Assembly (NCBI GenBank): GCA_023410595.1 | Contig: JAEYPO010000034.1 | Coordinates: 1-64,000 of the forward strand | Length of the DNA stretch: 64,000 nt | DNA from: Bacillota bacterium | GTDB taxonomy: Bacteria; Bacillota; Clostridia; Christensenellales; SZUA-584 | Reading direction: 5' to 3' | Shown here: piece by piece, positions 50,098 through 58,885 of the stretch | Numbering within the stretch: position 1 is the stretch's first letter | Layout of the letters: every line of letters starts with the position of its first letter | Translations under genes and position numbers: made by a program | The notes under the pieces: model-generated | The model's database searches: none | Told to the model about the DNA's origin: nothing | The model's input: only the letters and a program-made list of their open reading frames with translations

Positions 50098-51231
50098 TTA
50101 AGTATTCTTGCCGTCAGAGCAGTAAAGCCTCGGCACCCTTGGGGATATCGCGCACAGCACCTCATAGTTTATCGTGCCGCAGCGCGAGGCGAATTCGTCT
50201 GCCGTTATCTCGTCGCCGCCCTGTCTGCCTATGCAAACGACGTCGCCGTCGCGTTCCGCGCCTTTTATATCCGTTACGTCTATAAGCGTCTGATCCATGC
50301 ACACGCGCCCTACTATTTTAGCGCGTTTGCCGCAAACGAGCACCTCGCCGTTGTTGGAAAGCAGCCTGTTGAAGCCGTCGGCGTACCCAATGGGTATAGT
50401 CGCTACGCGCATTTCGCAAGGAGCGGTGAACGTGCATCCGTAGCTTAATTTATCGCCCGCCTGCACGGTTTTTATATGCGATATCTTCGTGTGCAGCGAC
50501 ATCGCGGGGCTAAGCTTTATGCTCCTGCTTACCTCGCCGGAAGGATAGCAGCCGTACATAGCTATACCCACCCGGGCCATGTCGTATGAGAGCTCCGGGC
50601 AATCTATAGCGGCTCCGCTGTTGGAGGCGTGTACTAAAGGCGAAAATCCGCGCCGCTTTATGCCCGCTATAAACTCAGCAAAGCGCTCGTTCTGCATGCG
50701 CGTATAGCTTTTGTCCGCTTCGTCAGCGGCGGCAAAGTGCGTCATAACGCCCTCAAGCTTGAGAAGAGGCGATTTTTCTATATCGTCTAATATGCCGTCC
50801 ATCTCCTCAAACGATTTTACGCCGACCCTGTTCATGCCGGTGTCTACCTTAAGGTGCAGCTTCAGTATTACGTTATGCTTTTTTGCAGCCTCCGCAGCGT
50901 AAGCGACGCATTCCCTCGACGTTACCATCATGCTGATATCAAGTCCGGCCGCCATATCCCACTGCCACTTGTTTGACGGTCCGAGCACGAGTATAGGCGC
51001 CGTTATGCCTTCGCCGCGCAGCAAGGCCGCCTCCTCGGGTATAGCCACCGCCAGCCAGTCCGCGCCCGCTTCAATGGCCGCTTTTGAGACCATAACGCTG
51101 CCGTGCCCGTAAGCGTCCGCTTTGACGACGGCGCAGAACATAGCGCCCTCTCTCAGGTTTTCTTTTAAGTTCCTTATGTTTTGTTTTACAGCATCAATAT
51201 CAATAACCGCATATGTTGAACGAATAAGCAT
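50098..51231 (-). CDS. alr: Alanine racemase
   Basis: PLP enzyme making D-alanine for the cell wall. The 377 residues have the PLP lysine at Lys37 (VVKADAYGHG), the second catalytic tyrosine in KLSYGCTF (near 265) and GRVCMDQTLIDVT (near 315). It lies between the ACT protein and the cyclo-ligase gene, eight bases upstream of the latter. AAGGTAAC precedes the ATG. Confidence 0.97.
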   Translation of the reverse strand: MLIRSTYAVIDIDAVKQNIRNLKENLREGAMFCAVVKADAYGHGSVMVSKAAIEAGADWLAVAIPEEAALLRGEGITAPILVLGPSNKWQWDMAAGLDISMMVTSRECVAYAAEAAKKHNVILKLHLKVDTGMNRVGVKSFEEMDGILDDIEKSPLLKLEGVMTHFAAADEADKSYTRMQNERFAEFIAGIKRRGFSPLVHASNSGAAIDCPELSYDMARVGIAMYGCYPSGEVSRSIKLSPAMSLHTKISHIKTVQAGDKLSYGCTFTAPCEMRVATIPIGYADGFNRLLSNNGEVLVCGKRAKIVGRVCMDQTLIDVTDIKGAERDGDVVCIGRQGGDEITADEFASRCGTINYEVLCAISPRVPRLYCSDGKNT

Positions 51232-51257
51232 TGTTACCTTCTTTTGAAATCATGTTT

Positions 51258-51680
51258 TCAGTATATGTCGCTTTCTTCCAGCAACCTCACATCGCTGTTT
51301 TTAAGCGCCTCCATAGTGCCTTTTATGTCTTCCACGCGGAAGAGTATCAGCGCATTCTGGCTCGGAGTACGCACGAACGAATACAGGTATTCAACGCTTA
51401 TACCCGCTTCGTCGAGCATCTTTAAAATGCTTGCGAGTCCGCCCGGCCTATCCGGAACTTCGGCGACGATGACTTCCGTCATGCTTGCCGTAAAACCGTT
51501 CTGTTTGAGAACGGTTATGGCCTTATCCGGGTTATTTACTATACAGCGCATAATCCCGAAATTAGTCGTGTCGGCTATAGACAGGGCTACAAGGTCTATG
51601 CCCTCAAGCCCCAGCACGTCGGTTATCCTCGCCAGCCTGCCCTTCTTGTTTTCCACGAAGACGGATATCTGTTTTATCAT
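51258..51680 (-). CDS. Tandem ACT-domain protein of the PaaK cluster
   Basis: A 140-residue protein made of two ACT domains (about 1-65, MIKQISVFVENKKGRLARITDVLG; about 70-140, SMTEVIVAEVPDRPGGLASILKMLDEAGI). ACT domains bind amino acids and regulate enzymes. Proteins like this regularly follow phenylacetate-CoA ligase and iorAB genes. The start at 51680 is seven bases after GGAGG; the ATG two codons earlier is too close to that site. Probably senses an aromatic or branched amino acid, by inference. Confidence 0.88.
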   Translation of the reverse strand: MIKQISVFVENKKGRLARITDVLGLEGIDLVALSIADTTNFGIMRCIVNNPDKAITVLKQNGFTASMTEVIVAEVPDRPGGLASILKMLDEAGISVEYLYSFVRTPSQNALILFRVEDIKGTMEALKNSDVRLLEESDIY

Positions 51681-51692
51681 AACCATTCCTCC

Positions 51693-52991
51693 TTAAAACT
51701 TTCTGTTATCTATTACGCGTTTTGCCTTTCCCATGCTGCGCTCTAACGACTTTGGCTCGACGAGCGTTACTTTTACGTTGATATTGAGAACGTTCTGTAT
51801 AGCGCTCCTTATCTTCTCGCTCAAAGTTTCCAGCTTCCTTACCTCGTCCGAGAAGAACTCGGGCGATACCTCCACCTGCACCTCGAGTGTGTCGAAGTTG
51901 TCCACCCTGTCCACGATAATCTGATAGTTTGGCGACGCCTCCGCGATTTCCACCAGCACGCTTTCTATCTGCGACGGGAACACGTTTACGCCGCGTATTA
52001 TCAGCATGTCGTCCGAACGGCCCATCACCTTTTCCATGCGCACCATAGTGCGCCCGCAGCCGCACTTTTCTGTGTGCAGCGCCGTTATGTCGCGCGTTCT
52101 GTACCTTATAAGCGGTATTCCGTCCTTGTCTATCGTCGTAATAACGAGCTCTCCCCTCTCGCCGTAAGGCAGAGGCTCGAGCGTTTCAGGGTCTATTATC
52201 TCGGGCAGGAAAAAGTCCTCCGCTATATGCAGGCCCTGCTTGCACTTGCAGTCTGCCGCTACGCCGGGCCCCATTATCTCGGAAAGCCCGTATATGTCTA
52301 TTGCGAGTATGCCAAGGCGCTTCTCTATCTCGCCTCTCATCGCTTCCGTCCAGGGTTCCGCACCGAATATGCCCGCCTCGAGCTTAAGAGCCTTCCTGTC
52401 TATGCCCATCTCCTCCATTGTCTCGGCCATAAACATCGCGTACGAGGGCGTGCATGCGAGTATAGTAGTTCCGAAATCCTGCATCAGCATTATCTGCCTT
52501 TGGGTGTTGCCGCCCGATACCGGCACCGTTATCGCGCCCAGCGCCTCCGCGCCATAGTGCGCTCCGAGTCCTCCGGTGAACAGCCCGTAGCCATATGCCA
52601 CCTGCACTACCGAATGCCTGTTGCCGCCCGCGTACACGAGCGTCCTCGCCATAAGGCTCGCCCAGTTTTCTATGTCGCGTTTCGTATATCCCACAACGGT
52701 CGGCTTGCCGGTGGTACCCGACGAGGCGTGCACCCTTACTATCTCTTCCCTTGGAACAGCGAACATGCCGAACGGATAGTTATCCCGCAAGTCGCTCTTA
52801 AGCGTGAACGGCAGCAGCTTTAAATCCCCAAGGTTTTTAATATCTTCCGGCTTTACGCCTCTCTCGTCGAAAGCTTGTTTGTAGAACGGTACGTTTTCGT
52901 AGACTTTCTTTACGGTTTTCTTTAGTTTATAGAACTGCAGGGCCTCAAGCTGATCCCTTTCCATGCATTCTATTTCTTTGTTCCAATACAT
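51693..52991 (-). CDS. paaK: Phenylacetate-CoA ligase (copy 1)
   Basis: An adenylate-forming enzyme of 432 residues: aryl acid + ATP + CoA gives aryl-acetyl-CoA. The P-loop-like motif is HASSGTTGKPTVVGYT (near 92), GIFGAEPW and YGLSEIMGPGVA follow (near 210 and 237), and the C-terminal domain has IRYRTRDIT and RSDDMLIIRGVNVFPSQIE. It is downstream of iorB with a 40-base gap. It is clearly a paralogue of the gene at 55331-56623. In anaerobes such ligases may also run backwards to make ATP. Confidence 0.93.
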   Translation of the reverse strand: MYWNKEIECMERDQLEALQFYKLKKTVKKVYENVPFYKQAFDERGVKPEDIKNLGDLKLLPFTLKSDLRDNYPFGMFAVPREEIVRVHASSGTTGKPTVVGYTKRDIENWASLMARTLVYAGGNRHSVVQVAYGYGLFTGGLGAHYGAEALGAITVPVSGGNTQRQIMLMQDFGTTILACTPSYAMFMAETMEEMGIDRKALKLEAGIFGAEPWTEAMRGEIEKRLGILAIDIYGLSEIMGPGVAADCKCKQGLHIAEDFFLPEIIDPETLEPLPYGERGELVITTIDKDGIPLIRYRTRDITALHTEKCGCGRTMVRMEKVMGRSDDMLIIRGVNVFPSQIESVLVEIAEASPNYQIIVDRVDNFDTLEVQVEVSPEFFSDEVRKLETLSEKIRSAIQNVLNINVKVTLVEPKSLERSMGKAKRVIDNRKF

Positions 52992-53031
52992 ATACGGCCT
53001 CCAAATTTATTACCCAAATAATCGGGATAGA

Positions 53032-53595
53032 TTAAAATTCGTAGCCTTTCTCAAATGCCCTTAAATTGATGTCCAATAGCTTTTGGGGTATCGTCTCTTT
53101 TATGGCATCGATAAAAAGCTGTTTATCAATATCGGTCTTCCGGGCAAACGCTCCTATAAGCACCGTATTCACCGCTTTTTCGCTGCCCGCCTGCTTGGCG
53201 AGCGCCAAAGCGTCGATAAACACAGCTCCCGGAACTTCCCTGCGTATCCTGTCTTCTATGTCGCAAGGATATTTCTCCGCTCCGGTAACGACCGGCATGG
53301 GAGAAATCTGCTGCGTATTGATAAACATACCGCCGTTATTTTTCAAACGGCATATCCACCTCAACCCCTCAAGCTTTTCAAAAGCCAGTATAACATCCGC
53401 TCTGCCCTCGTCTATGACGGGCGAATGCACCTTCTCCCCGAAGCGCACGTGCGTAACGACGCTGCCTCCGCGCTGCGCCATTCCGTGCACCTCCGAGAGC
53501 TTCACGTCATATCCCAGAGCCATCGCGAGATTACCAAGTACCCTGCTCGCGAGCAGCGTGCCCTGCCCGCCTACGCCTACTATCAATATATCCAT
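53032..53595 (-). CDS. iorB: Indolepyruvate ferredoxin oxidoreductase, beta subunit
   Basis: Gamma-type pyruvate:ferredoxin oxidoreductase domain, 187 residues, VGVGGQGTLLASRVLG at the N-terminus and SEVHGMAQRGGSVVTHVRFG near 38. Together with IorA it oxidatively decarboxylates aryl pyruvates from Trp, Phe and Tyr to aryl-acetyl-CoA, reducing ferredoxin. It starts one base after iorA ends; GAGGCTAAG in the end of iorA is the ribosome site. Confidence 0.96.
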   Translation of the reverse strand: MDILIVGVGGQGTLLASRVLGNLAMALGYDVKLSEVHGMAQRGGSVVTHVRFGEKVHSPVIDEGRADVILAFEKLEGLRWICRLKNNGGMFINTQQISPMPVVTGAEKYPCDIEDRIRREVPGAVFIDALALAKQAGSEKAVNTVLIGAFARKTDIDKQLFIDAIKETIPQKLLDINLRAFEKGYEF

Positions 53596-53596
53596 A

Positions 53597-55318
53597 CTAC
53601 TTAGCCTCTATAGCGCCGAAGGCGCATACGCCGGAGCACAGCCCGCAGCCCGTGCACACCGCGCTGTCTATCATCATGCCTTTTTCTGCCTTTTCTATAG
53701 CCGGGCAGCCGAGCTTTAAACAAGCGCCGCATGTCCTGCATTTGTCGTTTACGATATACGGCTCGCGCTTTAGTTTTTTATCCAGCAGCACGCACGGGCG
53801 CTTTACGATGATTACGCTCAGCTCTTCCCTTGCGGTCTCCTCTTTCAGCGCGGCCTCAATGCCTTTTAAGTCATACGGGTCGGCTATGCGTATATGCTTC
53901 ACACCGAGGCTCTTTATAAGCAGCGGCAAATCTACTGCATTGGCGATCTCACCCTTTATTGTCTTGCCCGTTCCCGGGTGGTCCTGATGCCCCGTCATGC
54001 CCGTTGTGGAGTTGTCGAGTATCAGCACTGTGGACGTAGCTCCGTTGTAAACCATGTCCACAAGCCCCGTAATGCCCGAATGGAAGAAAGTCGAATCGCC
54101 TATGATCGCTACAAGCTTGCGCGCGAAATCCTTGCCGCGCGCTTTTTCCATGCCCATGGCGCAGCCTATGCTCGCTCCCATGCATATGCACGTGTCTATG
54201 CCCTGAAGCGGCGGCGTAGCGCCCAGCGTATAGCATCCTATATCGCCCGTAGCAGTGATGCCGAGTTTTTTAAGAACATAGTATACGCCCCTGTGCGGGC
54301 AGCCCGGGCACATAACAGGCGGCCTCTGAGGCAGCGCTCCGGGGTCGGTAATGTCTTTATTTACTCCGCCAATGCTCGACGCTATACTGTTGACGCCATA
54401 TTCGCCCTGAACGGTGAACAGCTCCTTGCCGGCTGTTTCTATGCCCATAGCCTTTATCTGATCCTCTATAAAAGGCTCAAGCTCCTCGACGACGTAGAGC
54501 TTATCAACATTTGCGGCAAATTCCTTTATCTTGCCCTCCGGGAGAGGATATACCATGCCGAGCTTTAATACGCTTGCCTTTGGCAGAGCTTCTTTTACGT
54601 ACTCGTAAGTAACGCCGCTCGTTATAATACCTATGCTCTTGTCGTTGTATTCAGCTTTGTTTATGTCCAGCACGTCCGCGTACGCTTTCAAATCGTTCAT
54701 GCGTTTTTCTACGACAATGTGGCGTTTCTTCGCCATGCCGGGCATCATTACGTATTTCCCTATGTCTTTTACATATGGCTTTAAAGGTGCGTCCTGCCTG
54801 TCTGAAAGCTCCACAATTCCCTGCGAGTGTGAAAGGCGCGTATTCGAGCGCACAAAAACCGGCGTGTCGAACTTTTCGGACAACTCAAACGCGAGCTTAA
54901 TAAACTCCTTCGCTTCCATGCTGTCCGAGGGTTCGAGCATGGGCACATGCGCGCTGCGCGCGTAAAACCGCGAGTCCTGCTCATTTTGGCTCGAATGCAT
55001 GCCGGGGTCGTCCGCGACTATCACGACGAGCCCGCCGTTTACGCCCGTATATGACGCCGTAAAAAGCGGGTCGGCTGCTACGTTCAATCCTACATGCTTC
55101 ATGCAGCATAGTGCGCGGGCGCCCGCTATGGACGCGCCTATTGCTACCTCCATAGCTACCTTCTCATTAGGCGACCATTCTGCGTATATTCCGTCGTATT
55201 TTGCAATGTTTTCCGTAATTTCCGTACTCGGCGTGCCGGGATAGGCCGTAGCGACGCTTACTCCCGCCTCGTACGCTCCTCTGGCGAACGCTTCGTTGCC
55301 AAGCAATAGTTTTTTCAT
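53597..55318 (-). CDS. iorA: Indolepyruvate ferredoxin oxidoreductase, alpha subunit
   Basis: The 573-residue TPP- and Fe-S-containing subunit. An N-terminal POR-like domain (GVSVATAYPGTPSTEI) is followed by a TPP-binding domain (GDIGCYTLGATPPLQ near 360 and IIGDSTFFHSGITGLVDMVYN near 410). A C-terminal ferredoxin domain carries two clusters (CRTCGACLKLGCP, CTGCGLCSGVC). GGAGA precedes the ATG. Flanked on both sides by phenylacetate-CoA ligases, it should deliver or use aryl-acetyl-CoA with ferredoxin electrons. Confidence 0.96.
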   Translation of the reverse strand: MKKLLLGNEAFARGAYEAGVSVATAYPGTPSTEITENIAKYDGIYAEWSPNEKVAMEVAIGASIAGARALCCMKHVGLNVAADPLFTASYTGVNGGLVVIVADDPGMHSSQNEQDSRFYARSAHVPMLEPSDSMEAKEFIKLAFELSEKFDTPVFVRSNTRLSHSQGIVELSDRQDAPLKPYVKDIGKYVMMPGMAKKRHIVVEKRMNDLKAYADVLDINKAEYNDKSIGIITSGVTYEYVKEALPKASVLKLGMVYPLPEGKIKEFAANVDKLYVVEELEPFIEDQIKAMGIETAGKELFTVQGEYGVNSIASSIGGVNKDITDPGALPQRPPVMCPGCPHRGVYYVLKKLGITATGDIGCYTLGATPPLQGIDTCICMGASIGCAMGMEKARGKDFARKLVAIIGDSTFFHSGITGLVDMVYNGATSTVLILDNSTTGMTGHQDHPGTGKTIKGEIANAVDLPLLIKSLGVKHIRIADPYDLKGIEAALKEETAREELSVIIVKRPCVLLDKKLKREPYIVNDKCRTCGACLKLGCPAIEKAEKGMMIDSAVCTGCGLCSGVCAFGAIEAK

Positions 55319-55330
55319 GTATGTCTCCGT

Positions 55331-56623
55331 CTATCGTAAATCTGTTACTCTCTTCGCTTTGCCTTCAAACCGTTTTAAGGACTGCGGCTCCACGAGGCTC
55401 ACTTTAGCGTCTATGCTGAGTACTGTATGCAGCGCGTTCTTTACCTTGCGCTCAAGAGCCTCAAGCGCGCTGAACCTGTCGAGCAGCCCCGCGTCCACCA
55501 CCTCAACGAGCACCTCTATCTTGTCCATATACCCGTCTTTGCGCACCACGATCTCATAATGCGGCCCTAAGTCGTCTATATCCAGCAGTACGCTCTCTAT
55601 CTGCGACGGGAATACGTTTACGCCGCGTATTATCAGCATATCGTCCGTGCGCCCCTGTATCTTTGCCATACGCATCGACGTTCTGCCGCACTCGCACTTT
55701 TCGGGTATGAGCCACGTTATATCCTTTGTCCTGTAACGCAGTATGGGCAGCGCTTCCTTCGTAAGCGACGTTATTACAAGCTCGCCCGGCTGTCCTGCCG
55801 GCACCGGCTCAAGCGTATCCTTATCTACAATTTCGCAGTAGAAATGGTCTTCCGCTATATGCATGCCGTTCCTTATATAACATTCGCCCGACACGCCGGG
55901 GCCGATAACTTCCGACAAGCCGTAGTTTTCCGTTGCGACTATGTCCCACGCTTTCTCAATCTCGCGGCGCATCTCTTCAGTATGGCCTTCGCCCCCGAAC
56001 ATACCAATGCGCAGCGGAAGCTTTTTCGTATCAATACCCGCCTTCTTTGCGCACTCCGCCATATACAGAGCGTACGACGGCGTACCGACGAGCAGCGTCG
56101 TGCCGAAATCCTGCATTATCATAAGCTGACGCTCCGTGTTCCCGCCGGAAATGGGGATAACTGTAGCGCCCAGCTTTTCAAGACCGTAATGAAGCCCGAA
56201 TGCGCCGGTAAACAGCGTATATCCGAACGTTATCTGCGCTATGTCGTCGGGCGTCGCCCCCGCGGCGCACGCGAGCCTTGCTATAAGCTCCGCCCACATG
56301 TCTATATCCGCTTTCGTATAACCCACGACCGTAGGCTTGCCCGTTGTGCCCGAGGATGCGTGCACCCTCACTATCTCCTTCATGGGCGCCGCGAATAGCT
56401 TATAAGGGTAGTTTTGCCGTAAATCGTCCTTTACCGTAAACGGTATCTTGTGTATATCCGCAAGCGTCTTTATGTCGGCGGGTTTTATACCCGCTGCGTC
56501 AAACTTTGCCCTGTAATGCCCTACATTGTTGTAGCACCGTTCTACCGTGCTTTTGAGCCGCTGCGTCTGAATGGCCTCTATCTCGTCCCGCGACGCGCAC
56601 TCCATTGCTTCATTCCAAATCAT
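55331..56623 (-). CDS. paaK: Phenylacetate-CoA ligase (copy 2)
   Basis: A 430-residue paralogue of the copy at 51693-52991 with the same motifs (HASSGTTGKPTVVGYTKADI, NYGLSEVIGPGVSGE, DDMLIIRGVNVFPSQIE). It is the first gene of the paaK-iorA-iorB-paaK-ACT-alr string. GAGGAGAG precedes the ATG. The duplication suggests two aryl-acid substrates (for example indoleacetate and phenylacetate) or opposite directions of use; the sequence alone cannot say which. Confidence 0.93.
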   Translation of the reverse strand: MIWNEAMECASRDEIEAIQTQRLKSTVERCYNNVGHYRAKFDAAGIKPADIKTLADIHKIPFTVKDDLRQNYPYKLFAAPMKEIVRVHASSGTTGKPTVVGYTKADIDMWAELIARLACAAGATPDDIAQITFGYTLFTGAFGLHYGLEKLGATVIPISGGNTERQLMIMQDFGTTLLVGTPSYALYMAECAKKAGIDTKKLPLRIGMFGGEGHTEEMRREIEKAWDIVATENYGLSEVIGPGVSGECYIRNGMHIAEDHFYCEIVDKDTLEPVPAGQPGELVITSLTKEALPILRYRTKDITWLIPEKCECGRTSMRMAKIQGRTDDMLIIRGVNVFPSQIESVLLDIDDLGPHYEIVVRKDGYMDKIEVLVEVVDAGLLDRFSALEALERKVKNALHTVLSIDAKVSLVEPQSLKRFEGKAKRVTDLR

Positions 56624-56796
56624 GTTCTCTCCTCATTTTACCTCATCAAAAAGCCTTAAAGACTCTTTGACGGCCCTATATTAAGTCCGCACGAAAGAGA
56701 ATTACCGTGCTTCCGTTCTTCATACGGATGATTATAGACTATATGCCGTTAAAAATAAAGAGTTTCTGTGAACTGTGCATATATATGCACAATCGA

Positions 56797-57344
56797 TTAC
56801 GTTTCCAATATTCTCTTTAAATTATCAAGCAGAAACTTCTGCGCCTTTTTATCGTATAACATTATTTCATACGCGCCTCTTGCGCCTTCCCTTTGCTCGG
56901 AAGTAATGCCAATATGCGCAGATTTATCTGTCAACATCTTTCTATGCTTGCCCGGCTCCGTTTCTTGCTCATTTAAGTAGCCTTCCCTGACGAGCCATTT
57001 GGTAACCGAAACGGCGGAGAGCTTTTTCCTGCCGGGATCCGCGACAGCGTCGTTGACAGCCTTTACGAATATTGACACAGGCACGGGGATATCGGATATC
57101 GCGACACGCGAAATTTCGTCGGTAGTGATATGAAACGGACTTTGAGGCCCCGATCGTCCTATTGCTGCGCCGTTATCTATTACCTGCCTGAGTATGTCTG
57201 CAACGTAAAAAAGCATCGCGACAGCCGCACGTTATTAAGAACGGTATCCTTGGCTAGTTCTTCGCCCGTGAACGGGTCTAAACCTTGTGCGAGACTTCCC
57301 AGGTATTCTTTGGCTCTTTGAAGCTTGTCAAGCTCTGTGACCAT
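56797..57344 (-). pseudogene. Conserved hypothetical protein broken by a single-base frameshift
   Basis: An ATG at 57344 behind AAAGGAG opens MVTELDKLQRAKEYLGSLAQ and reads ...NNVRLSRCFF before running out of frame at six consecutive A residues (57207-57212 on the plus strand). The 139-residue frame beginning at 57216 continues with FYVADILRQ. Adding one base in the run joins the two into one 182-residue protein without signal peptide or membrane segment. The C-terminal part has a possible helix-turn-helix (SAVSVTKWLVREGYL). Function unknown. The break is either a genuine mutation, a sequencing error or a slippage site. Confidence 0.75.
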
Positions 57345-57374
57345 TTTTAAGCGCTCCTTTATAAAAATACTAGT

Positions 57375-57394
57375 TACATATTTCTACATATTTC
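57375..57394. repeat. Tandem 10-bp repeat upstream of the frameshifted gene
   Basis: TACATATTTC occurs twice in direct succession, 31 bases before the ATG at 57344. Position and length suit a binding site for a dimeric regulator. Not otherwise explained. Confidence 0.45.
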
Positions 57395-57416
57395 GCGCCA
57401 GTCCTTTAATATTTAC

Positions 57417-57437
57417 CCCATCAAGCCTCACGACTTG
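57417..57437. repeat. Truncated copy of the ACGACTTG repeat, cut by the IS element
   Basis: Twenty-one bases match the reverse complement of 359-379. The hairpin that follows in the other copies is missing; the IS200-type end begins nearby instead. Confidence 0.6.
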
Positions 57438-57445
57438 CTGGGATC

Positions 57446-58176
57446 CCCTATTAATAATGATCCCCCGGTCACGTCCGGGGGTATTTCATATGCGGGCTTA
57501 GCCCTATAATACTGGCATCGCCTCAAGGCGTACCCAACGGTCGGCAGCCGCAAAAGCTTGTTACTGGTCACCCCTAAAGGGGCAGTGTTACTGACTACCC
57601 CTTAAAGGGGTCAAGGTATTCTTTCATGCTTATTTGGTCGGATACCTGATCTTCTTTTAATTGTGTTCTGATATATTCCGCTATTTTTTCCTTGTTCTTT
57701 CCGACCGTATCTACATAGTATCCTCTACACCAGAAGCTTCGGCTCCCGTACTTGTACTTCAAGTTCGCATGCCGTTCAAATATCAGCAGCGTGCTCTTCC
57801 CTTTTAAAAAGCCTATAAAACTCGATACACTTATCTTGGGTGGTATCTCCACCAGCATATGTACATGGTCTGGGCACATTTCCGCTTCTATTATGTTTAC
57901 CTGTTTCCAATTACATAGTTCCCGCAATATTATCCCGATTCCTACCTTTAATTGTCCAAATATCGCTTTCCTTCTGTACTTCGGCGCAAATACGATATGG
58001 TATTTGCAGTTCCACTTCGTATGTGCTAGACTTCTTGTGTCTTCCATTTGGTTGACCTCCTTTTGATTTTTACTCTTGCGGCTGCTAGACCGCTTTCAGT
58101 ATATCAAAAGGAGTTTTATTCTCCATAGCTAAAGCCCTTTGGAACCCCCGGCACTACCGGGGGTTTTCATATACAA
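57446..58176 (-). mobile_element. Complete IS200/IS605-type insertion sequence
   Basis: About 730 bases with one Y1 transposase gene read leftwards. Both ends carry subterminal hairpins, AACCCCCGG/CCGGGGGTT at 58143-58165 and CCCCCGG/CCGGGGG at 57462-57481, as expected for elements without terminal inverted repeats. Two small CCCCTaAAGGGG-type hairpins lie after the transposase. Outer borders are approximate: one side abuts a truncated repeat, the other a terminator hairpin at 58180. Confidence 0.85.
57595..58047 (-). CDS. tnpA: IS200/IS605-family transposase TnpA (Y1 HUH)
   Basis: Single-strand transposase of 150 residues. The HUH metal motif is HVH at 61-63 (MCPDHVHMLVE) and the catalytic tyrosine is expected at Tyr125 (AEYIRTQ). 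The N-terminus TKWNCKYHIVFAPKYRR is the family hallmark, and length is normal, so the gene appears intact. GGAGG precedes the ATG. No tnpB is present. Its ends match those joined at the start of the window. Confidence 0.95.
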   Translation of the reverse strand: MEDTRSLAHTKWNCKYHIVFAPKYRRKAIFGQLKVGIGIILRELCNWKQVNIIEAEMCPDHVHMLVEIPPKISVSSFIGFLKGKSTLLIFERHANLKYKYGSRSFWCRGYYVDTVGKNKEKIAEYIRTQLKEDQVSDQISMKEYLDPFKG

Positions 58177-58179
58177 GAA

Positions 58180-58198
58180 AAGCCGGTTAAACCGGCTT
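58180..58198 (-). terminator. Terminator-like hairpin, copy beside the IS end
   Basis: AAGCCGGT-taa-ACCGGCTT, followed on the minus strand by TTTTCTTG. A second copy of its stem lies at 58362-58376 on the other side of the repeat unit. Confidence 0.65.
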
Positions 58199-58221
58199 CA
58201 GGCTGTCGATATAGTCTATCA

Positions 58222-58334
58222 GGCCTCCCTCAGATGAGGGAGGTGGCACGAAGTGCCGGAAGGAGTGACCGGTTATAAGCCGTTTTCTCTCCCCCAGTCA
58301 CCTTTCGGTGACAGCCCCCTCGTCCGAGAGGGCC
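58222..58334. repeat. Clostridial intergenic repeat unit
   Basis: A palindromic unit with outer arms GGCCTCCCTC and GAGAGGGCC and internal hairpins (CCCTCAGATGAGGG; GTCACC/GGTGAC). Units of this pattern (CTCCCTC...GGGAGGTGGCA...CAGTCACC) are very common in gut Clostridia (recollection). A short frame across it is spurious. Flanked on both sides by copies of one terminator stem. Confidence 0.65.
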
Positions 58335-58361
58335 ATTATAAGAACTTTTTGGCACTCTGAG

Positions 58362-58379
58362 GCCGGTAAAACCGGCTTT
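58362..58379. terminator. Terminator-like hairpin after the YjbQ gene
   Basis: GCCGGT-aaa-ACCGGC, 24 bases after the YjbQ stop codon. On the minus strand it lacks a T run; the copy at 58180-58198 has one. Confidence 0.5.
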
Positions 58380-58399
58380 CCTTTTGATTTTGGTTCTTG

Positions 58400-58816
58400 C
58401 TATTCTCCTATAATCTTTATCATTACCTTCTTTTTTCTCATGCCGTCGAACTCGCCGTAGAATATCTGCTCCCACGGGCCGAAGTCGAACTTTCCCTCCG
58501 TAACTGCTACAACTACCTCCCTGCCCATCACGGAACGTTTAAGGTGCGCGTCGGCGTTGTCCTCAAAGCCGTTGTGCGCGTACTGCGAATACGGTTTTTC
58601 GGGTGCGAGCTTCTCGAGCCATTTCTCAAAATCACTGTGCAGACCCGGTTCGTCGTCGTTTATGAACACGCTGGCAGTGATGTGACTAGCGTTTACCAGG
58701 CAAAGCCCTTCTTTTATGCTGCTCTCATTAAGCGCTTTTTCCACATCGCCTGTTATGTTCATATACGCACGCCGCGTTGGCACGTCAAGCATCAGTACCT
58801 TTCTGTAGCTCTTCAT
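58400..58816 (-). CDS. YjbQ/UPF0047 family protein
   Basis: A 138-residue single-domain protein (secondary thiamine-phosphate synthase enzyme family by name; physiological role poorly defined). Conserved segments are NASHITASVFINDDEPGL (near 42) with the His, YSQYAHNGFEDNADAHLKRSVMG and GPWEQIFYGEFDG near the end, including histidines thought to bind metal. The ATG at 58816 is six bases after GGAGGCG; an upstream frame would add 23 residues with no site. It follows the MerR regulator. Confidence 0.9.
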   Translation of the reverse strand: MKSYRKVLMLDVPTRRAYMNITGDVEKALNESSIKEGLCLVNASHITASVFINDDEPGLHSDFEKWLEKLAPEKPYSQYAHNGFEDNADAHLKRSVMGREVVVAVTEGKFDFGPWEQIFYGEFDGMRKKKVMIKIIGE

Positions 58817-58885
58817 ATACCCGCCTCCATATCTTTTTAAAAATGATATTGCATTACGGGCGGCATGTAAAGTGTTTAGCGGCAA

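Noticed and set aside
58230..58475. 81-codon minus-strand open frame across the repeat after YjbQ
   Set aside because: It runs through the palindromic repeat and the YjbQ end in another frame, has no ribosome site and a composition dictated by the repeat.
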